A DNA stretch of 50,655 nt from Paludibacteraceae bacterium. Its GTDB lineage: Bacteria; Bacteroidota; Bacteroidia; Bacteroidales; Paludibacteraceae. Every line of letters begins with the position of its first letter. The first letter of the stretch is position 1. Under the pieces are notes generated by a model. That model was not told where the DNA came from and did no database searches. It saw only the letters and a program-made list of their open reading frames with translations. The stretch spans positions 1 through 50,655 of the forward strand of contig JAFNUD010000064.1 of assembly GCA_017384225.1 (NCBI GenBank). The letters are read 5' to 3'. Positions 25,957-32,428 of the stretch are shown here, in pieces. The position numbers and the translations under genes are program-made.

Positions 25957-27297
25957 TCAATTTTTGTTGTGTTTTTCAAAAATTTTATATCCACTTTGTT
26001 CACGGTCGCACAAATGTTGATAATCAGTCTGTAACATTTCGCCTCCTAACACTTGCTGGATACTCTCAGCTATACGATAGGTGAACAACGAACGGAAAGT
26101 ATTTTTAGCCATGATATGTGCACCTATACGGAAGGTAAACGAGTTGCATTCCACACTGTCTTGACGCAGACGATAGGCGATATTGGTTTTAGTAAGAGGG
26201 AATCGGTCTGACTCCTCACTACTAAACTTAAAGTCATAGTCAGCAAACATTGCCACTATGGCCTCTTTTAATGCTTGATACTTTTGGCTATCTACGACAG
26301 TGCAATCTTTACCGTCACGCATAGAAGAACTGAAATGAATATGATTGCCAGCCTTATTGATATTGGTTACTTGATGAAGTAGATAAATATTCCAATGTCC
26401 TTCGCCTTGACTCAGTTGCTTGAGATCGCGATAGAAATCTTGCTGTTGTTTATCATCCATATTGTCCTGCATATTGTAGAAAGACGACGAATTTTCGGCA
26501 TCACTTTCCAGACTTCGGCAGATAAAGTTGAATCCTCCAAACTGCGCGAGATAGTAGCCAAACCATTCGGTGGCTAATTCTACATGAGCAGAGGTCACGA
26601 CAATGGTCACTTGGCTTCCACGGTCAATACAGCAGCCATAGGAAGTATTGAGAGACCTATTCAGCACCACTAATCGATCTACAGGATTTTCTGCTTCGGT
26701 TTGGATGGAAGCCATATTGGCTAAACAAAACTCAGGAAACGTTTCGCACGCCTCCAATATATCTTTGGTATCCAAATGGTACTTCACTTGCAATTCTGCA
26801 ATTGGCTCGCACAAAGGTGCCATGTAGAACTTGCCCTCCAGACCTTTCTCGCGGCGATAATCATTTACTCGGCGAGCCAAAGTAGGAGAAAACGATTTTT
26901 GCAAACGCGTGCGAAACTTATGGAGTTCCTCTTGATGTTTGTCTTGCTCCATCGCTTCGCTAAATCCATTTGCAATCAAACCAGTAGGAACCGCAAAGAG
27001 GGCTATTTTGAGCAAGCTAATGACTGCCCACAATACCTTACCGAGAGCGGTAATAGGATTGTGTATGATTACACTTTCTGGAACATTATCTAAAAATGTA
27101 AGGAATGACCAAAGCACATTATCCCAAAAATTGGTATAGACATCGGGTTGTGCTAAATGTTCAACCATGTACAATAGGGCAGAAAACAAGAGTGTTAGTA
27201 GAATCAACACTTGTAGAGAAACCCATATCTCGTGTTTGCACAACTTGAGCCCCTTGAAGAAGAATCTAAATCCTTTGAGATAATTGTAATGTTTCAT
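25957..27297 (-). CDS. Ion-channel-like membrane protein with non-canonical pore sequence
   Basis: This 446-residue protein has the two-helix plan of tetrameric ion channels. Helix one is about 24-46, a pore-helix-like segment is NFWDNVLWSFLTFLDNVPES (about 56-75), and helix two is about 86-112, reading ALGKVLWAVISLLKIALFAVPTGLIANGF, very like the S6 helix and its PTGxxxxGF end. The position where potassium channels carry TVGYGD reads TFLDNVPES, so the potassium filter is absent. A large cytoplasmic domain (about 120-446) has no motif I recognise. It has its own structured leader and a promoter at 27552-27583. It could be a channel of different selectivity, or a sensor that has lost conduction. 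Confidence 0.72.
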   Translation of the reverse strand: MKHYNYLKGFRFFFKGLKLCKHEIWVSLQVLILLTLLFSALLYMVEHLAQPDVYTNFWDNVLWSFLTFLDNVPESVIIHNPITALGKVLWAVISLLKIALFAVPTGLIANGFSEAMEQDKHQEELHKFRTRLQKSFSPTLARRVNDYRREKGLEGKFYMAPLCEPIAELQVKYHLDTKDILEACETFPEFCLANMASIQTEAENPVDRLVVLNRSLNTSYGCCIDRGSQVTIVVTSAHVELATEWFGYYLAQFGGFNFICRSLESDAENSSSFYNMQDNMDDKQQQDFYRDLKQLSQGEGHWNIYLLHQVTNINKAGNHIHFSSSMRDGKDCTVVDSQKYQALKEAIVAMFADYDFKFSSEESDRFPLTKTNIAYRLRQDSVECNSFTFRIGAHIMAKNTFRSLFTYRIAESIQQVLGGEMLQTDYQHLCDREQSGYKIFEKHNKN

Positions 27298-27356
27298 ACA
27301 TCAGTTTTCGTTTTTTAGTTTTCGTAGTATATACAAAAAAGTACTACTCTTACGTA

Positions 27357-27473
27357 TTTGTAGCGAGGTTCTAGCAAAACCTTTAACGAGGATACGCAAA
27401 AGTAGCACGATATACGCGCTGACTCTGCCACTTTCCTCGTTGTTGTAATAAAACTGCTAGATTTCGCTACAAA
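27357..27473 (-). ncRNA. Nested-stem RNA element in the leader of the channel-like gene
   Basis: A single long hairpin of four nested stems is written in the DNA. TTTGTAGCGA (27357-27366) pairs with TCGCTACAAA (27464-27473), 10 bp. TCTAGCA (27370-27376) pairs with TGCTAGA (27455-27461), 7 bp. AACGAGGA (27385-27392) pairs with TCCTCGTT (27434-27441), 8 bp. AAGTAGC (27400-27406) pairs with GCCACTT (27427-27433); here the single mismatch becomes a G-U wobble only in minus-strand RNA, which supports the strand given. The element lies between the promoter at 27552-27583 and the ATG at 27297. A regulatory leader, a processed small RNA, or a MITE-like repeat are the alternatives; no target-site duplication is visible. 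Confidence 0.5.
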
Positions 27474-27502
27474 AACTGGTGTGTCAGTATAATTCTATGT
27501 CC

Positions 27503-27527
27503 CGAATGCCGATTGTGGAGGCATTCG
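27503..27527. other. Perfect 8-bp hairpin in the same leader
   Basis: CGAATGCC (27503-27510) and GGCATTCG (27520-27527) form a stem with a 9-nt loop. Together with 27529-27546 and the nested element at 27357-27473 it makes almost the whole leader base-paired. Confidence 0.6.
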
Positions 27528-27528
27528 C

Positions 27529-27546
27529 AATTGTCCACTGACAATT
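27529..27546. other. Perfect 7-bp hairpin at the start of the leader
   Basis: AATTGTC (27529-27535), loop CACT, GACAATT (27540-27546). It begins almost at the predicted transcription start of the minus-strand promoter at 27552-27583, so the mRNA would carry a 5'-terminal hairpin. Confidence 0.6.
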
Positions 27547-27551
27547 TGTTG

Positions 27552-27583
27552 CAAAGATACAACATTTTTTGCATATATGCAAG
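27552..27583 (-). promoter_or_regulatory. Predicted promoter of the channel-like gene
   Basis: On the minus strand, CTTG (27583-27580, one mismatch), 20 bp, TATCTTTG (27559-27552). The leader to the ATG at 27297 would be about 245 nt, the longest in the window, and is filled with hairpins. Confidence 0.68.
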
Positions 27584-27665
27584 GAAAATGCAAAAAAATG
27601 CACTTTTTTATTGCAACGAGCACACAAACTCACGTGCATATCGCGCTACTCATGCGTTTCGGGTG

Positions 27666-27695
27666 CAAAGGTAGTGCATTTTGCAGATATACAAA
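27666..27695 (-). promoter_or_regulatory. Second, weaker promoter candidate upstream
   Basis: On the minus strand, TTTG (27695-27692), an 18-bp spacer, TACCTTTG (27673-27666). The -7 box is perfect but the spacer is 2 bp shorter than elsewhere. It could give a longer leader for the channel-like gene or a separate short RNA across 27560-27660. Confidence 0.45.
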
Positions 27696-27726
27696 AGGGC
27701 TTTTTTAGGCTTGTTAGAAAAGTACT

Positions 27727-28896
27727 TTAACGATGGCGCTGGAGCAGCAGATCCAATGCCTCTTGTGCGGCGGTGTCGGCTGGAGAAGAAAAGATAGAAG
27801 GATATTCAGGATGTATATGAGAGAGTTGATAGGCGAGATGGGGATAATAAGATAGATAATCCTCTTCTATCAATTGTCGATTTTCGGTATAGTGAAGCAA
27901 GTATTGTCGAAATAAGGTATTAATATCATTGGCAAATGCTGACAAATAAGTAGTTGTAAATTCTTGATAGTGATATGGAATATTCATAAGGCTATCGCGA
28001 TACGCACAGAATACACTATCATAACTCTCATGAATAGGCGCAAGAATCGCTTCCTCATACGCCTGCTGTTGTGCCTGAGTAGCCATGCCCAATCGTTGTT
28101 GCACAGCAGGTACACAAAGCAACGAAATTGCCATTAGCAAAGTACAGATAATCAAAACGATAGGATATGATTTTGCACGACGAATGGCACGGCGAAGTTG
28201 CAAGATATTTGCGTAGCGATGTGCTGCATTCGCCTGGGTACATCGGCGCACTACGCAGCGGAAACGATGTGGAAAAAGCAACGGTATAATCTTGCCCAAA
28301 GCATAGATGTCCGTTCTGCAATCACTCTGCCCATTTTCAGTGAGCTGTTCGGGTGCAGCAAAAGTAGGCGTACAACCGATATTCCTTGCCAGATAAGCAT
28401 CATTGTCCGACAGACCAAAATCAATCAGTTTGACATGGTTGCCATTGCGCGTGATCAATATATTATCAGGCTTGAGATCGCCATGCGTAATCTGTTTGGC
28501 GTGGATATAGTCTAACGCCTCAATCAGTTCTAAAAGTACCCGTTGGCGCTCTGCCGACGAAGGACGTGTCCTTAACCATTCGGTGAGAGTCACTGCGTCC
28601 ACATACTCCATAATGATTGATAATCCAAAGGGCTCCACCTCCGTCAACTGCCATAGACGAACAATGAAAGGAGAATCCAATTGTTGCAACAATTCATACT
28701 CTCGTTGCAACAGAGCCTGATAACGTGATTTCTCGCCTATGGCAGGATGGATGGTCTTCAGTACAAACCATCTACCATCTTGCTGGAAACGAAAGACTTG
28801 GCTGTGGTGTGACTCGAACAATAATTCGTATTGTCCTGGCGAGTTGGGCACGGCTGAAGTCCATGAAAGATTGGCTATTAATTCGGAAGAAATCAT
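27727..28896 (-). CDS. Membrane-anchored eukaryotic-like Ser/Thr protein kinase
   Basis: This 389-residue protein has an N-terminal cytoplasmic kinase domain (about 20-240): the catalytic Lys47 in FVLK, Glu66, HGDLKPDN (138-145), DFG (159-161) and APE (181-183) are all present. The usual glycine-rich loop is degenerate (LLFESHHSQVF), and HRD is HGD, so it is a non-RD kinase. A single membrane segment (about 244-263) leads to a periplasmic domain of about 125 residues, which may sense a signal. The in-frame ATG at 28920 lies inside the -7 box, so translation must begin at 28896. Substrates are unknown; the downstream envelope cluster holds candidates. Confidence 0.86.
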   Translation of the reverse strand: MISSELIANLSWTSAVPNSPGQYELLFESHHSQVFRFQQDGRWFVLKTIHPAIGEKSRYQALLQREYELLQQLDSPFIVRLWQLTEVEPFGLSIIMEYVDAVTLTEWLRTRPSSAERQRVLLELIEALDYIHAKQITHGDLKPDNILITRNGNHVKLIDFGLSDNDAYLARNIGCTPTFAAPEQLTENGQSDCRTDIYALGKIIPLLFPHRFRCVVRRCTQANAAHRYANILQLRRAIRRAKSYPIVLIICTLLMAISLLCVPAVQQRLGMATQAQQQAYEEAILAPIHESYDSVFCAYRDSLMNIPYHYQEFTTTYLSAFANDINTLFRQYLLHYTENRQLIEEDYLSYYPHLAYQLSHIHPEYPSIFSSPADTAAQEALDLLLQRHR

Positions 28897-28913
28897 CGTT
28901 TTTGGGGTTTGAG

Positions 28914-28945
28914 GTTGCAAAAGTACGAAAAATATTGTACCTTTG
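28914..28945 (+). promoter_or_regulatory. Predicted promoter of the gene at 28966, interleaved with the kinase promoter
   Basis: GTTG (28914-28917, one mismatch), 20 bp, TACCTTTG (28938-28945). The -7 box directly abuts the -33 box of the opposite-strand promoter at 28918-28949. Confidence 0.75.
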
Positions 28946-28949
28946 CAAA
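28918..28949 (-). promoter_or_regulatory. Predicted kinase promoter, interleaved with a plus-strand promoter
   Basis: On the minus strand, TTTG (28949-28946), 20 bp, TACTTTTG (28925-28918). The leader to the ATG at 28896 is about 20 nt. The two promoters occupy nearly the same 36 bp on opposite strands, so their use should be mutually exclusive. Confidence 0.75.
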
Positions 28950-28965
28950 TTATTTGACAAAATTT

Positions 28966-29541
28966 ATGAAAACAAGCGTTACTTCCCTACACCCTATGCT
29001 TCCTCTTTTGCGCGAAGCGGTTGAGCAGCAGTTAGGATGTCCTATCAAGAGTCAGCAGAGTGTATATGCACTCTGTGAGGCTCTGCGTGGTCAGATCAAT
29101 GAAGATACTATTCGCCGTCTATGGGGACTGCGCAAGGATGGCTATGCCAGTGTACAACGCGCCACATTGGATATCCTGTGTAAGTACATCGGCGCACGCG
29201 ATTGGGAGGATTTTCTTGCGCAAGCCATGGCAAATACCGATTGCGAATCAGAATTGGGTGCACAATTGCCACAGATTATTGCCGACCAATTAACTATAGG
29301 GCAAGAGGTAGAACTGACATGGCTGCCCAATAGGCGATGCCGATTGGTGTTCTTGGGAGAGGCAAAATGGCGCGTGGAGGCGGTGGAAAACTCTAGCACA
29401 TTGCAGGTGGGAGATATGTTTGAGTGCCGCACATTCGTTGTCGGACAAATGGCGTACTTGGATTCGCTTACACGCGACAGAAAATGCTTAGGCAGCTATC
29501 GCATCGGTATACACAATGGTGTAAGATGTGGTGCATTATAG
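28966..29541 (+). CDS. Putative DNA-binding protein of a Bacteroidetes-specific type
   Basis: This 191-residue protein is the only plus-strand gene of the right-hand part. Residues about 10-85 (LLREAVEQQLGCPIKSQQSVYALCEALRGQINEDTIRRLWGL, then ASVQRATLDILCKYIGARDWEDFL) match a helical N-terminal region I recognise from many Bacteroidetes proteins, where a helix-turn-helix-like fold precedes a variable tail. The C-terminal half (about 100-191) is beta-rich. The start is the ATG at 28966, because an in-frame start at 28909 precedes the promoter. Divergence from the kinase gene with overlapping promoters suggests it may regulate that gene. This role is inferred only. Confidence 0.7.
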   Translation: MKTSVTSLHPMLPLLREAVEQQLGCPIKSQQSVYALCEALRGQINEDTIRRLWGLRKDGYASVQRATLDILCKYIGARDWEDFLAQAMANTDCESELGAQLPQIIADQLTIGQEVELTWLPNRRCRLVFLGEAKWRVEAVENSSTLQVGDMFECRTFVVGQMAYLDSLTRDRKCLGSYRIGIHNGVRCGAL

Positions 29542-29554
29542 CATCACAGGGAGT

Positions 29555-29591
29555 CAACCTTTTTAGGAAACGGGACAACCTTTTAAGGAAA
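29555..29591. repeat. Two 16-bp near-identical direct repeats downstream of the DNA-binding gene
   Basis: CAACCTTTTTAGGAAA (29555-29570) and CAACCTTTTAAGGAAA (29576-29591) differ at one base and are offset by 21 bp, two helical turns. They lie in the 3' flank of the gene at 28966-29541, before the terminator. Function is unknown. Confidence 0.6.
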
Positions 29592-29697
29592 GCAATAGTT
29601 CTTTGGTCGTTCCTTGATTCGTCTTAGGTTCATCCTTGGTCTTTTCGGAGCATATATACAAGGGATGCGAATCTTAATATTTGTACTATCAGCACAA

Positions 29698-29725
29698 AAA
29701 AAGCGCATTGTGGAATGCGCTTTTT
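29698..29725. terminator. Bidirectional terminator between convergent genes
   Basis: GCGCATT (29703-29709), loop GTGG, AATGCGC (29714-29720), flanked by A5 on the left and T5 on the right, giving a 12-bp stem. It can end both the plus-strand gene at 28966 and the minus-strand gdhA-kbl transcript. Confidence 0.85.
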
Positions 29726-29748
29726 AAGTATGAACTATAAGTGATGAG

Positions 29749-30939
29749 TTACTCCAGAACTTTGAGGGCTTTACCGACTTTAATGAAGGCCTCAATACCG
29801 CGGTCGAGTTGCTCTGTGGTATGCGCCGCAGAAAGTTGTACGCGGATACGCGCTTGACCTTGAGGCACTACTGGGTAGTAGAAACCTGTCACATAAATGC
29901 CCTCTTCTTGCAATGCCGCAGCGAACTCTTGGCTCAAGCGTGCATCGTACAACATCACCGCACAGATAGCTGACTCGGTTGGTTTGATATCAAAGCCCGC
30001 CGCCTTCATCTTAGTGATGAAGTACTCGGTATTGGCATGCAAGCGGTCTTGCAACTCGTTGCTACGAGTCAATATCTCGAAAGTCTTCAATCCTGCCGCA
30101 GCAATCAGCGGAGGAATAGAGTTGGAGAAGAGGTAAGGACGGCTGCGTTGGCGGAGCAAGTCGATAATCTCCTTCTTACCTGTGGTGAAGCCACCTACGG
30201 AACCACCGAATGCCTTACCCAATGTACCTGTGATAATCTCAATCTTACCGCGGAGGTCGTAGCGTTCTGTCACGCCGTGACCAGTCTTTCCTACCACACC
30301 TGCAGAGTGGCTCTCGTCCACCATCACAAGGGCATCGTATTTCTGTGCCAATTCGTAGATCTTATCTAATGGGCAGACATTGCCGTCCATAGAGAACACA
30401 CCATCGGTAGCGATAATGCGAAAACGTTGTGCTTGCGCTTTCTTCAATTGCTCCTCCAAATCTGCCATGTCGCCATTCGCATAGCGATAACGCACCGCTT
30501 TACACAAGCGCACACCATCAATGATACTTGCGTGGTTGAGGGCGTCTGAAATAATGGCATCTTGGTCTGTCAAGAGGGGTTCGAATAAGCCACCATTCGC
30601 ATCAAAACAAGCTGCATAAAGGATCGTGTCCTCGGTACCAAAAAAGTCAGAGATGGCTTGCTCCAATTGCTTGTGGGTGTCTTGTGTGCCGCAGATGAAG
30701 CGCACAGATGCCATACCATAGCCACGAGCATCCATCTTGTCCTTCGCTGCTTGGATGAGTTCTTGGTTGTCAGCCAAACCGAGGTAGTTGTTGGCGCAGA
30801 AGTTGATGACATCCTTTCCGCCTTCCACTTGGATAGCGGAAGACTGTGGCGTAATGATTACTCGTTCGTTTTTATACAATCCTGCGTCCTTGATTTCAGT
30901 CAGGATGGTTTGTAAATGTTTCTGAAAATCAGCGTACAT
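29749..30939 (-). CDS. kbl: Glycine C-acetyltransferase (2-amino-3-ketobutyrate CoA ligase)
   Basis: This 396-residue PLP enzyme of the alpha-oxoamine synthase family cleaves 2-amino-3-ketobutyrate with CoA to glycine and acetyl-CoA, the second step after threonine dehydrogenase. Signature segments are NFCANNYLGL (46-55), SVRFICGTQDTHK (78-90), the VDESHSAG motif (207-214) and the PLP lysine K242 in TGTLGKAFGGS. Length is standard. It lies 39 bp downstream of gdhA without an intervening promoter match and so is probably co-transcribed with it. Serine palmitoyltransferase or KAPA synthase homologues are less likely given the close match to Kbl. Confidence 0.94.
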   Translation of the reverse strand: MYADFQKHLQTILTEIKDAGLYKNERVIITPQSSAIQVEGGKDVINFCANNYLGLADNQELIQAAKDKMDARGYGMASVRFICGTQDTHKQLEQAISDFFGTEDTILYAACFDANGGLFEPLLTDQDAIISDALNHASIIDGVRLCKAVRYRYANGDMADLEEQLKKAQAQRFRIIATDGVFSMDGNVCPLDKIYELAQKYDALVMVDESHSAGVVGKTGHGVTERYDLRGKIEIITGTLGKAFGGSVGGFTTGKKEIIDLLRQRSRPYLFSNSIPPLIAAAGLKTFEILTRSNELQDRLHANTEYFITKMKAAGFDIKPTESAICAVMLYDARLSQEFAAALQEEGIYVTGFYYPVVPQGQARIRVQLSAAHTTEQLDRGIEAFIKVGKALKVLE

Positions 30940-30978
30940 ATCTTTCTTTTAAAATAGTTTAAAGTTTAAAGGCACAGA

Positions 30979-32322
30979 TTATACAATGCCTTGCTCGAGC
31001 ATGGCTTGTGCCACCTTCATGAAGCCAGCGATATTCGCACCTTTCACGTAGTCAATAGAGCCATCGGCTTGGCGACCGAACTTCACACATTGCTCGTGGA
31101 TTGACTCCATGATATGGTGCAAACGTGCATCCACCTCTTGAGCGGTCCAACTGAGGTGCTCGCAGTTTTGTGTCATCTCCAAACCAGAAGTAGCCACACC
31201 ACCTGCGTTCACCGCCTTACCAGGAGCAAAGAGCACACCGTTATGTTGGAAATAGTGGATAGCGCCAGGTTGGCAACCCATGTTACTTACCTCGCAGCAG
31301 CACCAGCAGCCGTTAGCCTTCAACTCCTTAGCATCGTCCTCGCTAAGCTCGTTTTGGAATGCACATGGCAGAGCAATATCGCAAGGTACAGACCATGCTT
31401 TCTTACCAGCGGTGAAGTGTGCCTGTGCTGGGAACTTATCCGCCATATCTTGCACTTTATTGCGGTTGCTTGAGCGCATAACGAGCATATAATCAATCAT
31501 CTCAGCGGTGATACCCTCTGGGATAGCGCATACGCCGTCAGGACCAGAGATAGCTACCACCTTAGCACCGAGTTCGGTAGCTTTTTGCGCAGCACCCCAT
31601 GCCACGTTGCCGAAGCCAGAGATTGCTACAGTCTTGCCCTCGATACTTTTGCCTGCCTCGTGGAGGAGGTGCTCGGTGAAGTAGAGTGCACCATAGCCCG
31701 TTGCCTCAGGACGGAGGATTGAGCCACCCCATGTCATACCTTTGCCAGTGAGCACGCCAGTGTGGTATTGACGAGCAAGTTTTTGGTACATACCATTGAG
31801 GAAACCGATCTCACGACCGCCTACGCCTACGTCGCCTGCAGGTACATCTGTATCTACACCAATATTGTGCCAGAGTTCAAGCATAAAGGCTTGACAGAAA
31901 CGCATGATCTCCGCATCAGACTTGCCCACAGGATCGAAATCAGAACCACCCTTTGCACCACCCATAGGGAGAGTAGTCAAAGCATTCTTAAAGGTTTGCT
32001 CGAAGCCCAAGAACTTGAGCATACTGGGGTTAACTGCTTTATGGAAACGCAATCCGCCTTTGTAAGGACCGATAGCTGAGTTGAATTGCACACGATAACC
32101 GAGGTTGGTTTGCACCTCACCTTGGTCGTCCACCCATGTCACGCGGAAGGTGAAGATACGATCTGGCTCTACCATACGCTCCACGATCTTGGCTTTCTCA
32201 TACTCAGGATGTTGGTTGTACACTTCCTCGATGGATACAAGGACTTCTTCTACGGCTTGCAAATACTCGGCCTCGCCTGGATGCTTCGCAGCAAGATGCT
32301 GCATGATGTCCGTTACTTTCAT
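30979..32322 (-). CDS. gdhA: NADP-type glutamate dehydrogenase
   Basis: This 447-residue hexameric enzyme interconverts 2-oxoglutarate, ammonium and glutamate. Conserved segments include YKGGLRFHKAVNPSMLKFLGFEQ (about 89-111), the PMGGAKGGSDFDP catalytic lysine region (about 119-131), PAGDVGVGGREIGF (about 161-174) and SGFGNVAWGAAQKA for the dinucleotide site (about 235-248). The length and the small-subunit pattern fit the 450-residue biosynthetic type used by gut Bacteroidales for ammonium assimilation. It has its own promoter, embedded in the 3' end of the upstream kinase gene. Confidence 0.95.
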   Translation of the reverse strand: MKVTDIMQHLAAKHPGEAEYLQAVEEVLVSIEEVYNQHPEYEKAKIVERMVEPDRIFTFRVTWVDDQGEVQTNLGYRVQFNSAIGPYKGGLRFHKAVNPSMLKFLGFEQTFKNALTTLPMGGAKGGSDFDPVGKSDAEIMRFCQAFMLELWHNIGVDTDVPAGDVGVGGREIGFLNGMYQKLARQYHTGVLTGKGMTWGGSILRPEATGYGALYFTEHLLHEAGKSIEGKTVAISGFGNVAWGAAQKATELGAKVVAISGPDGVCAIPEGITAEMIDYMLVMRSSNRNKVQDMADKFPAQAHFTAGKKAWSVPCDIALPCAFQNELSEDDAKELKANGCWCCCEVSNMGCQPGAIHYFQHNGVLFAPGKAVNAGGVATSGLEMTQNCEHLSWTAQEVDARLHHIMESIHEQCVKFGRQADGSIDYVKGANIAGFMKVAQAMLEQGIV

Positions 32323-32396
32323 TGTAGTATTATTTTTATGGTGTTGTTTTTTAACTAGTTAAGTATTTTTGTTAGTATTCTTTCTTTTTCGGGGTG

Positions 32397-32428
32397 CAAA
32401 GTTACTACTTTTTTTGCAAATACACAAA
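32397..32428 (-). promoter_or_regulatory. Predicted gdhA promoter inside the end of the upstream kinase gene
   Basis: On the minus strand, TTTG (32428-32425), 20 bp, TAACTTTG (32404-32397). The -33 box lies in the last codons of the histidine kinase gene. The leader to the gdhA ATG is about 70 nt. Confidence 0.75.

Noticed and set aside
27357-27473. MITE or insertion-sequence remnant
   Set aside because: Long inverted ends are present, but there is no target-site duplication, no transposase fragment and no second copy in the window; the strand-specific G-U pair favours RNA structure.
27357-27473. 6S RNA
   Set aside because: A long stem with a central bubble is reminiscent, but the element is short (117 nt), has no closing outer stem beyond 10 bp and lies in a leader; I cannot support the name.
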